Origin: an uncultured Prevotellaceae bacterium
Lineage (GTDB): Bacteria; Bacteroidota; Bacteroidia; Bacteroidales; Bacteroidaceae
Direction of reading: 5' to 3'
NCBI GenBank assembly: GCA_902801155.1
Contig: CADCHG010000001.1
Coordinates: 205,354 to 269,353, forward strand
DNA length: 64,000 bases
A model generated the notes under the pieces. It had not been told where the DNA came from and made no database searches. It worked only from the letters and a program-made list of their open reading frames with translations. A program made the translations under genes and the position numbers. Shown here one piece after another: positions 11,916-20,300 of this stretch. Position 1 is the stretch's first letter; each line of letters begins with the position of its first letter.

Positions 11916-12628
11916 TGGGTATCAGGAATATTATTGCCGGCAGTATTTCTGCTGCCGGCAAATATTTTCTCTTCTTCATGGCTTTCGCAGGCATCATCAG
12001 CATGACATCGTGTAGCGAGAGCGATGATACGGAAGACGAATTCGAGAACTGGCAGGAGCGTAACGACGCGTATTTCAACAACATCTACTCCCAGGCAGAG
12101 ACAGCGATAAAGTCAGGTGATGATAGTTGGAAGATTATCCGTGTCTTTTCAAAGGACTCTCTTGCAGCAAAGTCGAAAACCGACTTTATTGTCGTTCACG
12201 TAGAGACTGAGGGAACTGGTACGGATAGTCCTATTTTTAGTGATAAGATCCGCGTTCATTACAGGGTCAAACTCATTCCTAGCACGAATTATACAGACGG
12301 CTATCAGTTTGAATCTTCATGGACAGGTGATTACAATCTGAAGACCATGTCCCCTAAAGATTTCAACGTCAACGGAAGCTTTACAGGTACAGCATCAGAT
12401 GCAACGATAGGCCTCACGACAGCTCTGATGAATATGCACAAGGGAGACCGCTGGACGATTTACATCCCATATGCATTGGGCTATGGTACGAAAAATCACA
12501 CGCTTCAATACCCCAACGGCACAAGCTACGTTTACGGCGCAACCATACCTGCATATAGTACACAGATATTCGATGTTACTCTCGTTGACTATGTCCATGC
12601 AGGAGAGAAGCTTCCTACATTCCAGTAA
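11915..12628 (+). CDS. FKBP-type peptidyl-prolyl isomerase, lipoprotein
   Basis: A 237-residue protein that begins within the glyS stop codon. A hydrophobic stretch ends in the lipobox ISMTSC (Cys33), so it is predicted to be a lipid-anchored envelope protein; the segment before the lipobox is rather long. Residues 100-235 are an FKBP domain: SDKIRVHYRVKL, then GLTTALMNMHKGDRWTIYIP, YALGYG and the closing FDVTLVDY strand. It probably catalyses prolyl isomerisation during folding of exported proteins. Linkage to glyS is probably only a matter of shared expression. Confidence 0.88.
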   Translation: MGIRNIIAGSISAAGKYFLFFMAFAGIISMTSCSESDDTEDEFENWQERNDAYFNNIYSQAETAIKSGDDSWKIIRVFSKDSLAAKSKTDFIVVHVETEGTGTDSPIFSDKIRVHYRVKLIPSTNYTDGYQFESSWTGDYNLKTMSPKDFNVNGSFTGTASDATIGLTTALMNMHKGDRWTIYIPYALGYGTKNHTLQYPNGTSYVYGATIPAYSTQIFDVTLVDYVHAGEKLPTFQ

Positions 12629-12645
12629 GAACACACGTAATGAAA

Positions 12646-12765
12646 CATAACCAAACTCGGTGGTACTCCTATTCTGAATAAGACTCAGAACGGTGTATCA
12701 CCGAGTTTGGTTATGTAGAGGAACGGACTTACAACGGACTTGGAACGGAGGTAGAACGGATTTAC
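12646..12765. repeat. 17-base perfect inverted repeat plus 11-base array
   Basis: Between two convergent genes. CATAACCAAACTCGGTG (12646-12662) is repeated as its exact complement at 12699-12715 with a 36-base loop; there is no U-run, so it is at best a weak bidirectional terminator. Directly after it come four units of exactly 11 bases starting AACGGA (12722, 12733, 12744, 12755), the last overlapping the stop codon of the pnuC-like gene. The unit AACGGACTTAC occurs again in the array at 55616. Confidence 0.75.
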
Positions 12766-13541
12766 TTCTTCGCCAGTTTTGTCCACATCCAGATACCATA
12801 GAATGTGTTGATGAGATATACTGAGTATTTCGCAACGGTCATGAATGAGAACTCTGAGTCAGACATCAGCCACATTGTAATATATGACACGTTAATGATA
12901 AGCCACATATACCATTGTTCTACGAATGCCTTGACAGAGATATACAAGGTGATGATGCTGAGAACCGTTGTAAAGGCGTCAAGCCAGAGCTGAGCCTCAT
13001 GGTCGTAATCCATCTTCAAGGTCTTGAACTGCATATCAGGCAGTATGTCGTGGAGCGTGTTAATCATCCAAGGACCAAACACCTTTAGGAAGAATCCAAG
13101 TAACACAGTCATAACAGCTACGACAAGGAATGTCAATCCGCGCTGTTTCCAAGTCATATAACGAGTCTTTACTCGATTGGAATGGTCGCCGAGCTCACGC
13201 TTACGCCAACTCTTCCACCCTACGAACTGCATAGGAAGATTCCAAAAAATGCGCTGAAGAAAATCGCCATACATGTGGGTATAGAAACAGATGACGATAT
13301 GCAGAAAGCCTTCAAACATTCCGAATATCCAATTGGCAAGAGAACCTTTTGCACCCAATACCACACAGAAAACACCGAGTACTGCGGAAATTGCCGCAAT
13401 ACAATTCTGCCAGCTGAACTCACCTTTTATAAAGAAAGAAGACAAGGCCAGCAGCATGATGCAAGCCATGAGTACAATCTCGAATGCATTGAGCGTGGTA
13501 AGACTCTTCTTTACCACCTCAGAACCGTTTTTTATTTTCAT
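12762..13541 (-). CDS. pnuC: PnuC-family vitamin transporter
   Basis: A 259-residue membrane protein with about seven hydrophobic segments. The family pattern is clear: GSLANWIFGMFEG, DFLQRIFWNLPMQFVGWKSW, WLDAFTTVLSIITLYISVKA, EQWYMWLIINVSYI. PnuC proteins import nicotinamide riboside by facilitated diffusion; close relatives in Bacteroidetes carry thiamine, so the substrate is open, and no TPP riboswitch is seen. ATG 13541 is chosen because the -7 box at 13557-13550 lies inside the longer frame (start 13562) and would leave that start untranscribed. Confidence 0.82.
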   Translation of the reverse strand: MKIKNGSEVVKKSLTTLNAFEIVLMACIMLLALSSFFIKGEFSWQNCIAAISAVLGVFCVVLGAKGSLANWIFGMFEGFLHIVICFYTHMYGDFLQRIFWNLPMQFVGWKSWRKRELGDHSNRVKTRYMTWKQRGLTFLVVAVMTVLLGFFLKVFGPWMINTLHDILPDMQFKTLKMDYDHEAQLWLDAFTTVLSIITLYISVKAFVEQWYMWLIINVSYITMWLMSDSEFSFMTVAKYSVYLINTFYGIWMWTKLAKK

Positions 13542-13549
13542 TTCGAGCG

Positions 13550-13581
13550 CAAAATTACACATTATTCCCTAAAAATGGAAA
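13550..13581 (-). promoter_or_regulatory. pnuC promoter, probably leaderless mRNA
   Basis: TTTC (13581-13578), 20 bases, then TAATTTTG (13557-13550) on the minus strand. The box ends eight bases before the ATG at 13541, so transcription would start at or next to the start codon. Confidence 0.6.
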
Positions 13582-13621
13582 GAATATAAGCATAAAATTC
13601 GGATATTTCATATTTTTTTTG

Positions 13622-13629
13622 TATTTTTG
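13622..13629 (+). promoter_or_regulatory. -7 box of the parC unit
   Basis: TATTTTTG followed by C, 68 bases before ATG 13697. Its position shows that the in-frame ATG at 13619 cannot be the real start. A -33 box is not obvious (TTTC at 13596 with a 22-base spacer). Confidence 0.5.
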
Positions 13630-13696
13630 CAGTCTAAGTAAAAGGTGGACTCAACAAATTGCCACCATTAGAACAACGAAATGCTTTTCTAAACAC

Positions 13697-16405
13697 ATGG
13701 ACGAGATCATAAACGACAACGTTAACGAAAACGAGAACCTGAACGAAATAGAAGATATCAGCACCGACGAGAATGAAAGCGTTGGTGCTGTGAGTTCCAA
13801 CCGTTTCGATGCTTCTGTGGTACATCACCTTGGCGGTATGTATCAAAGTTGGTTTCTGGATTACGCTTCATACGTAATCCTTGAACGTGCCGTGCCTCAT
13901 ATAGAGGACGGTTTGAAGCCTGTACAGCGTCGTATCCTGCACTCTATGAAGCGTATGGATGACGGGCGTTTCAACAAGGTTGCAAATATCGTCGGTCACA
14001 CCATGCAGTTCCACCCTCACGGTGACGCTTCCATAGGTGATGCTCTCGTTCAGTTGGGACAGAAAGACCTTCTCATCGACACTCAGGGCAACTGGGGAAA
14101 TATCCTCACAGGATCAAGTGCCGCTGCACCACGTTATATCGAGGCACGACTCAGTAAGTTTGCCCTTGAGACGGTGTTCAACCCTAAGACAACCGACTGG
14201 CAGTTGTCATACGATGGGCGAAACAAGGAGCCTATCACCTTGCCAGTAAAGTTCCCTTTGCTTCTTGAACAAGGAGTGGAAGGTATTGCTGTTGGTCTGA
14301 ACTCTAAGATCCTGCCACACAACTTCTGTGAGATATGCGACGCAGCCATTGCATACCTTCGCGGTAAGGAGTTCCACCTATATCCAGACTTCCCAACTGG
14401 CGGTTCAATAGACGTATCAAAATACAATGACGGTCAGCGTGGAGGTACGGTAAAGGTTCGTGCAAAGATTGAAAAACTCGACAATAAGACGCTCGTAATC
14501 CGTGATATACCTTTCTCACGCACATCAGAATCACTGATTGATTCTATCACACGTGCTGTAGAGAAAGGAAAGGTTAAGGTGCGTAAGGTAGAGGACCTGA
14601 CAGCCGCAAACGTGGAGATTCTCGTTCATCTTACTCCTGGCGTTTCATCAGACAAGACACTTGACGCCCTCTATATCTTCACAGATTGCGAGGTTAGCAT
14701 ATCACCGAACTGCTGTGTTATCAAGGATCGCAAGCCACAGTTCCTTACCATCAGCGATTTGCTCCGTGCAAGTACTGACCAGACACTCAACCTTTTGAAG
14801 CGAGAACTGGAGATTCGCAGGAACGAGTTGCTTGAGCAGTTGTTCTTCGTATCTTTGGAGAAGATATTCATCGAGGAGCGCATCTACAAGGACAAGAAAT
14901 TCGAGAATGCCACAAGTGTGGATAGCATCTGTGAGTATATTGACGAACGCCTCACACCGTTCTACCACCTCTTCGTGCGCGAAGTAAGGAAGGAAGATAT
15001 TCTTCGCCTTCTCGAAATCAAGATGCAGCGCATAGCCAAGTTCTCAAAGGACAAGGCTGACGAGCTGATGGCAAAGATTCAGGCAGAGATTGAGGAGATT
15101 GAGCGTGACCTCAACCGCATGGTAGATGTAACGTGCGAGTGGTTCGAGCACCTGAAGGAGAAGTACGGTGCAGAGCATCCACGCCTTACAGAGGTACGTT
15201 CTTTCGATACTATCGAGGCTACAAAGGTGGCAGAGGCAAACCAGAAGCTTTATATCAACCGCACAGAGGGATTCATCGGTACAGGACTGAAGAAAGACGA
15301 GTTCGTTTGCAACTGTTCTGATATTGACGATATCATTCTCTTCTACAAGGACGGTAAGTACAAGGTTATCCGCGTTGCGGACAAGATATTCGTCGGAAAG
15401 AACATCATCCATGTGCAGGTTTGGAAGAAGAACGACCTTCGCACCACATACAATATGGTATATCGCGATGGCAAGCAGGGCAACTACTACGTCAAGAGAT
15501 TCAATGTGACCGGTATGACTCGCGATAAGGAATACGACCTCACAATGGGTACAGCGGGATCAAAGATTCACTACTTCACGGCTAACCCTAACGGTGAGGC
15601 AGAGGTCATCAAGGTGACACTCGAACCAAATGTGAAACTGAAGAAGATATTCATAGACTACGACTTCTCAGCCCTAGCCGTAAAGGGAAGGGCCTCACGC
15701 GGAAACCTCCTCACAAAGAATACCATCCACAGGATCTCGCTCAAATCACATGGCCACTCTACACTTGGCGGTCAAAAGGTATGGTATGACCCGGATGTAA
15801 ACCGTCTCAACCACACAGAGCACGGACAACTGCTTGGAGAATTCTCTGATGATGACCAGATACTCGTAATACTGAGTGACGGCGATTTCTATGTAACGAC
15901 TCCTAACGTAGATAACCATTTCGAGCAAAACGTCAAGCGTATAGAGAAGTTCGACCCTAACAAGGTATATACCTGCGTTCTCTTCGACAAGGATAATAAG
16001 AACCTTCCATACATCAAGCGTTTCCGTATGGACAAGGCGACAAAGAACCATCACAACTACCTTGGTAACCCACAGTCACAGGAGATCATACTGACAGATA
16101 CCGTTTATCCGCGCCTCCTCGTAACATTCGGTGGAGCGGATGCGTTCCGTCCTCAAATGGAAATCGACGCAGAGCAGTATATCGGCATAAAGGGATATGA
16201 TGCCCGCGGAAAGAGAGTCGCCACTTGGGAAGTTGCCAAGGTTGAGGAACTCGAACCTCTCCGTTTCCCAGAGCCTTCTGATGACAATCCTGGAAGCGAT
16301 ATGGACGATGAGGACGAGAACCTTGATCCTGATGCAGACAAGAGTGAGCAGCAGATTCGTGACGAACTCACCGGACAGACTTCATTGAATTTCGATGAAG
16401 AATAG
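13697..16405 (+). CDS. parC: DNA topoisomerase IV / gyrase subunit A
   Basis: A 902-residue type IIA topoisomerase A subunit, which breaks and rejoins DNA. The catalytic tyrosine is Tyr147 in AAAPRYIEAR; the quinolone-determining region (HPHGDASIGDALVQLGQ) precedes it. The winged-helix/tower part is followed by a C-terminal beta-pinwheel region (residues about 530-850) that lacks the QRRGGKG GyrA-box, which favours ParC over GyrA. Both ends are acidic: an Asn/Glu-rich N-terminal leader of about 40 residues and an Asp/Glu-rich tail. The parE partner is not in the window. It heads a unit with the two following genes. Confidence 0.9.
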   Translation: MDEIINDNVNENENLNEIEDISTDENESVGAVSSNRFDASVVHHLGGMYQSWFLDYASYVILERAVPHIEDGLKPVQRRILHSMKRMDDGRFNKVANIVGHTMQFHPHGDASIGDALVQLGQKDLLIDTQGNWGNILTGSSAAAPRYIEARLSKFALETVFNPKTTDWQLSYDGRNKEPITLPVKFPLLLEQGVEGIAVGLNSKILPHNFCEICDAAIAYLRGKEFHLYPDFPTGGSIDVSKYNDGQRGGTVKVRAKIEKLDNKTLVIRDIPFSRTSESLIDSITRAVEKGKVKVRKVEDLTAANVEILVHLTPGVSSDKTLDALYIFTDCEVSISPNCCVIKDRKPQFLTISDLLRASTDQTLNLLKRELEIRRNELLEQLFFVSLEKIFIEERIYKDKKFENATSVDSICEYIDERLTPFYHLFVREVRKEDILRLLEIKMQRIAKFSKDKADELMAKIQAEIEEIERDLNRMVDVTCEWFEHLKEKYGAEHPRLTEVRSFDTIEATKVAEANQKLYINRTEGFIGTGLKKDEFVCNCSDIDDIILFYKDGKYKVIRVADKIFVGKNIIHVQVWKKNDLRTTYNMVYRDGKQGNYYVKRFNVTGMTRDKEYDLTMGTAGSKIHYFTANPNGEAEVIKVTLEPNVKLKKIFIDYDFSALAVKGRASRGNLLTKNTIHRISLKSHGHSTLGGQKVWYDPDVNRLNHTEHGQLLGEFSDDDQILVILSDGDFYVTTPNVDNHFEQNVKRIEKFDPNKVYTCVLFDKDNKNLPYIKRFRMDKATKNHHNYLGNPQSQEIILTDTVYPRLLVTFGGADAFRPQMEIDAEQYIGIKGYDARGKRVATWEVAKVEELEPLRFPEPSDDNPGSDMDDEDENLDPDADKSEQQIRDELTGQTSLNFDEE

Positions 16406-16426
16406 CCCCATGTATCGTATATTTAC

Positions 16427-17212
16427 ATGCGCACGTTCCTTATTATAATAGTATTATTCTTTGCTTTTGCTTCCTATGCCCGAGCACAGGAAGCAAATGA
16501 TGTTTTTATCGAACGTACCACAGCATTCGCAATCGGCAAAACACAAAGGCTGGACACCTATCTATCACAGGAGGAATACAGCGGAACGGATTATAGATTC
16601 ATTTCTAACGTGCTCCGTATCCGTCCTAATAAATGGGACTTTCAATTCACTCACGAAGGTGCACTTGACTATACCCATAATCGCGTTGAAAATGCCAACA
16701 CACTTGCCGGGCACTATGATTTCGCATTTGCAATGATGAAAAGACTGGACAAGTTCGAGAACTGCCCATTCACATTGCGTGCAGGCTTCATGAGTGACCT
16801 TTATGCTGGTTTCGCATACAACATGCGAAACTCTGCCAATAATCCGGCACAGGGTTACGCATCCCTTTCTATTGGAGGTACTGCAATAGGCACATACAGG
16901 CTTAAAATCGGCGACAAGACAATACCTATTACATACGAGGTGCGAGTACCGATGATTGGTATTATGTTCTCTCCGGCATACGGTCAATCATATTATGAAC
17001 TGTTCAACAATGGCAATTATGACAATAATATCGTCTTCACTTCCGTTGCCATCCCACAGCTAAGGCATCAGCTGTCCGCAGAATACCCAATAAGCAAGAA
17101 CACCAATATCCGCATAGGTTATTTTGGGGACTATCGCCAAAGCAAGCCTAACAATCTCAAACAGCATACATATACCAATTCCTTCCTTATAGGGTTCACA
17201 TTAAGGAAATGA
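16427..17212 (+). CDS. Outer-membrane-like protein, DUF3316-type
   Basis: A 261-residue exported protein (signal MRTFLIIIVLFFAFASYARA). The body is rich in aromatic residues and alternating strands (for example FTLRAGFMSDLYAGFAYNMR) and ends in a strand finishing LRK, which fits an outer-membrane barrel. The family resemblance to DUF3316 of Bacteroidetes is a recollection of pattern, not a proven match. It starts 21 bases after parC and overlaps the S41 protease gene by four bases (ATGA), so it is translationally coupled to it. Function unknown. Confidence 0.6.
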   Translation: MRTFLIIIVLFFAFASYARAQEANDVFIERTTAFAIGKTQRLDTYLSQEEYSGTDYRFISNVLRIRPNKWDFQFTHEGALDYTHNRVENANTLAGHYDFAFAMMKRLDKFENCPFTLRAGFMSDLYAGFAYNMRNSANNPAQGYASLSIGGTAIGTYRLKIGDKTIPITYEVRVPMIGIMFSPAYGQSYYELFNNGNYDNNIVFTSVAIPQLRHQLSAEYPISKNTNIRIGYFGDYRQSKPNNLKQHTYTNSFLIGFTLRK

Positions 17213-18234
17213 AACACATGTACAAGGAAATGAAACACCTAAGCATACTGTTCATACTCATCACGCAACTCTTCACATTCACCTCATGTGTGGAGGAGGA
17301 AGAATACGCCAATACCCCAACAGGCAATTTCGAGGCTCTGTGGCGTATCATGGATGAGCATTACTGTTTCTTCGACCTTAAGCAGAAGGAATTAGGTGTT
17401 GACTGGAACAATGTCCATGCACGATATTCGTCACAAGTCTCAGACGCCATGAACAACGAGCAGCTCTTTGAGTTCCTAAGCAATATGATTGGTGAGCTAA
17501 AAGACGGCCACGTGAACCTTTCCGCATCCTTCGACTATGGAAGAAACTGGTCTTGGAAGGAAGACTTCCCTACAAATTTCTCAGACACTATTCAGCGGAA
17601 ATATCTTGGCACAGACTACCACATTGCCTGCGGACTGAAATACCGAATTCTTGAAAACAACATAGGATACATCTATTGCGGATCATTTGAAAACTCATTC
17701 GGAGCAGGAAACCTTGACGAGGTGTTGCTATATCTTGCTCCATGCAATTCACTCATAATCGACGTGCGCAACAACGGTGGCGGAATGATAACATCTGCCC
17801 AAACACTTGCAGCTCGTTTCACCAATGAGAAAACACTTGTCGGATACATACAACACAAGACAGGCACATCGCACAATAGTTTTTCAGAATTAAACGCACA
17901 ATATTTAGAACCAGCCAAGGGAATACGATGGCAAAAAAAAGTCTGCGTACTCACCAACCGCTCAACCTATAGTGCCGCCAACGAGTTCGTGAAATACATG
18001 AAGACCCTTGGTGCGACCATCATAGGCGACAAGACCGGAGGAGGTGCGGGAATGCCATTCTCAAGTGAACTACCTAATGGTTGGGGCGTACGTTTCTCTG
18101 CATGTCCTATGTATGACAGCCAACATAACAGTACTGAATTTGGCATTGAGCCGACTATAAAGGTTGACATCAAGAGCTCAGATTTCCAGAAACAGATAGA
18201 TACAATAATAGAAACCGCATTTTCTAGCAATTAA
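17209..18234 (+). CDS. S41-family (tail-specific) protease, lipoprotein
   Basis: A 341-residue protein. The hydrophobic leader ends in the lipobox FTFTSC (Cys27), so it should be a lipoprotein. The C-terminal processing protease core is seen in IIDVRNNGGGMITSAQTLA and in LTNRSTYSAANEFVKYMK, with the nucleophile probably Ser255, then IGDKTGGGAGMPFSSELPNG. The PDZ domain is absent or very reduced, as in several Bacteroidetes members. The start region contains a 15-base duplication (AAGGAAATGAAACAC at 17204 and 17225), giving two equivalent start sites, MKHMYKE and MKHLSIL; I use the first because it overlaps the upstream stop codon. Confidence 0.85.
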   Translation: MKHMYKEMKHLSILFILITQLFTFTSCVEEEEYANTPTGNFEALWRIMDEHYCFFDLKQKELGVDWNNVHARYSSQVSDAMNNEQLFEFLSNMIGELKDGHVNLSASFDYGRNWSWKEDFPTNFSDTIQRKYLGTDYHIACGLKYRILENNIGYIYCGSFENSFGAGNLDEVLLYLAPCNSLIIDVRNNGGGMITSAQTLAARFTNEKTLVGYIQHKTGTSHNSFSELNAQYLEPAKGIRWQKKVCVLTNRSTYSAANEFVKYMKTLGATIIGDKTGGGAGMPFSSELPNGWGVRFSACPMYDSQHNSTEFGIEPTIKVDIKSSDFQKQIDTIIETAFSSN

Positions 18235-18699
18235 AGGCGACTGGTTTCCAAACAAAACAAGTCAAAACTACAAATCAAAAAAACGACAACAATTCATAGG
18301 AGAAAAAGACATTTGGGATTTCACAATTACAATTCAATTTCCATATGAATTTTCATTACATTTTCCCATACCTTTCCATTGTCTCAAACCTGTTCCAAGA
18401 AAGAGTCGCTTTCCCTTCGTTCTGCCCTCGCTATGCCTTCGCTCACTACAATCGAGGAGAAACGATGTCATAAAGAAGGCAAAATAACAGAAAAAACAGA
18501 TGACAAACATGATACTTTGGAACATCAATATGACTTTATACTTTTTCACATAACCAGAAATGCGATTTCCGGTTATTGAGCATAGACAATTTTGACGATT
18601 ATTTACTACTAAATACGCGCATATATATTAACAGAATAATTGGGAAATGCGTATTGTATGTTAATAAAAGTTAAATACAAGAATTTTTTGGTCAATTTA
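18235..18699. repeat. Non-coding gap with 11-base array and a hairpin
   Basis: No gene is visible. Four phased 11-base units beginning TCGYT lie at 18406, 18417, 18428 and 18439; two earlier units beginning TTTCC (18362, 18373) keep the same phase. A 12-base-pair stem with a GCG loop (ATAACCAGAAAT / ATTTCCGGTTAT, 18550-18576) has no U-run. The rest is AT-rich. Confidence 0.55.
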
Positions 18700-18732
18700 C
18701 TTGTAGGAAATCAATTTATTTTATTACCTTTG
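18700..18732 (+). promoter_or_regulatory. tRNA-Leu promoter
   Basis: CTTG at 18700-18703, 21 bases, then TACCTTTG at 18725-18732. The box lies about 60 bases before the tRNA, in keeping with a short 5' leader to be trimmed. Confidence 0.6.
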
Positions 18733-18791
18733 CCACAGAAATGATAAATATAGTATAAATAGATGTATAATCGATAAGAAATACTATTGTT

Positions 18792-18873
18792 GCGTCTGTG
18801 GCGAAATTGGTAGACGCGCTAGACTTAGGATCTAGTGTCTTACGATGTGCAGGTTCGAGTCCTGTCAGACGCA
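18792..18873 (+). tRNA. tRNA-Leu (anticodon UAG)
   Basis: Acceptor arms GCGTCTG and CAGACGC pair fully, with discriminator A; CCA is not encoded. The anticodon stem CTAGA/TCTAG encloses the loop CTTAGGA, giving anticodon TAG (reads CUA and probably other CUN codons). A long variable arm and GGTTCGAGTCC T-arm make it a class II tRNA of 82 bases, as expected for leucine. Confidence 0.97.
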
Positions 18874-18933
18874 CTAACAGAGTATAAATGAGTATAATTG
18901 AATAAAAGTACTAACATAATCAATAGAAAAGAC

Positions 18934-19491
18934 ATGAAAAAGTTTTTGTTCATTGCAGTTCTGTGTCTGTCTGCAGTTTTATCTGTAAACGCACAGGTAG
19001 AGTTCCAGTTAACATCAGATGGAACATTCCATATGAAAGATGGTCGTAACTATGCAGTTATACCTTTCGCAGGCAAGACTGCGCACGAAATTTATACTGC
19101 ACTCTTCACAAATGCATCAGAGGTATTTAGAGACCCTAAGCAGAAGGTAATCATAACGATTGACGGTGCTTCTATTAACATTCGTGCATATGACCCAAAG
19201 TTGACCTATGCAAAGGAGGATGAGTATCTTGGTACTTACTACAACTTGAATTTTGAGGTAAAGGACGGTAAGGTGAAGGTTGCAGCTCCAGAAGTTGACG
19301 AGAACCTCACAAGATCTAAGGATGGCGTACGTGATAGGGACTTCTCTAAGCTCGTTCGTTCATGGTTCCAAGAGGCTACTATTCAGGCCAAGTACGCGGA
19401 CAACAAGTCTTACACAGAGACCCAGTTCAACGCTATCATCAATGGCGTCCTTACTGGTAACATCTTGGACGATAGTGCAGACAACTGGTAA
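18934..19491 (+). CDS. Secreted protein of unknown function
   Basis: A 185-residue protein with a signal peptide ending VNAQ. ATG 18934 is chosen; the open frame starts earlier at a TTG that lies 24 bases after the tRNA. The segment FAGKTAHEIYTALFTNASEVF followed by a beta-rich region is reminiscent of DUF4468 (TBP-like fold) domains of Bacteroidetes, but I would not rely on it. It ends before a good terminator. It may be read through from the tRNA promoter, since no other -7 box is seen between them. Confidence 0.6.
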   Translation: MKKFLFIAVLCLSAVLSVNAQVEFQLTSDGTFHMKDGRNYAVIPFAGKTAHEIYTALFTNASEVFRDPKQKVIITIDGASINIRAYDPKLTYAKEDEYLGTYYNLNFEVKDGKVKVAAPEVDENLTRSKDGVRDRDFSKLVRSWFQEATIQAKYADNKSYTETQFNAIINGVLTGNILDDSADNW

Positions 19492-19516
19492 TCGAGTTCT
19501 AACTTTAGACATAATA

Positions 19517-19549
19517 AAGTTGTCAACCGCAAGGTTGGCAACTTTTTTT
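19517..19549 (+). terminator. Rho-independent terminator
   Basis: AGTTGTCAACC, loop GCAA, GGTTGGCAACT, then a run of seven T. One G-T pair in eleven. It closes the tRNA/secreted protein unit. Confidence 0.9.
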
Positions 19550-19603
19550 GTTTTTTACAGAAAAAAAATGCGAAAGTAAACAAGTATTCTCATTTTTTTT
19601 CAG

Positions 19604-19611
19604 TAAATTTG
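19604..19611 (+). promoter_or_regulatory. -7 box for the 19632 gene
   Basis: TAAATTTG followed by C, 20 bases before ATG 19632, directly downstream of the terminator; a very short leader of roughly 14 bases is implied. Confidence 0.55.
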
Positions 19612-19631
19612 CAGTCATAAATCTATAAATA

Positions 19632-20231
19632 ATGAACAACAGCAACATTACCGAGAAATGGAGCGAGAACGTTATCATCGTAGATGGCGACTACGTTGAT
19701 TCTGTTGCTTTCAACCTCATAGTCAACTTTGAGCGAATGATAGGCCGTCACATCCCAGAGGCTGACCTTGCACATTGGCTTGACTGCATAGCTCTTGACG
19801 GAGGAGTAAAGGGCGAATCTGAGACCTCGGTCATCTTCATTCACGACAAGGAAAAGGAAGGCATGAAAAACTTCCGTCCTTCCAAATACGAGGAAGACAT
19901 GAACGGCAAGGCTTTTCGTGACAATCTTGGAGAGTTCACCATGAGCAGTTTCCCTGTAGAGAAGGTTGTAAGCAAGGGCGACTTCATCATCGACATAGCA
20001 AAGACCGCCGCCAACCACAAGGACGTAAAGCGAGTCATGATTATTGCCGACTGCGATGACGGTACTATGGTCGATTATCTCCGTCATGCACTAAAGGATG
20101 CTGACGACGAGAAGAGAATCACGGTATTCGCGATGCAACCGATTGCGGGAGGAAATTTCAGACAGGAAATACTCGGTTACTCGCTGATGTCAGCACTTGG
20201 CATAAAGAGCGAGGAAATAAAAGCAAATTGA
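19632..20231 (+). CDS. Conserved-looking cytoplasmic protein, function unknown
   Basis: A 199-residue soluble, acidic protein without a signal peptide or membrane segment. It has an alpha/beta look: VIIVDGDYVDSVAFNL near the N terminus and VKRVMIIADCDDGTMVDYL near residue 140 read like beta strands followed by helices. I do not recognise a family. It lies 69 bases ahead of the carboxynorspermidine dehydrogenase gene on the same strand and probably shares its transcript, so a link with polyamine metabolism is possible but only positional. Confidence 0.6.
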   Translation: MNNSNITEKWSENVIIVDGDYVDSVAFNLIVNFERMIGRHIPEADLAHWLDCIALDGGVKGESETSVIFIHDKEKEGMKNFRPSKYEEDMNGKAFRDNLGEFTMSSFPVEKVVSKGDFIIDIAKTAANHKDVKRVMIIADCDDGTMVDYLRHALKDADDEKRITVFAMQPIAGGNFRQEILGYSLMSALGIKSEEIKAN

Positions 20232-20300
20232 AAATTAACAAGCTCTAGCTTGATTAGTTATAGCGAATAAAATTAGAAGTCGAAAATTAATAATAAAGAT

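Noticed and set aside
12762-13620. TPP riboswitch for the PnuC-like gene
   Set aside because: The promoter leaves no leader, so there is no place for a riboswitch.
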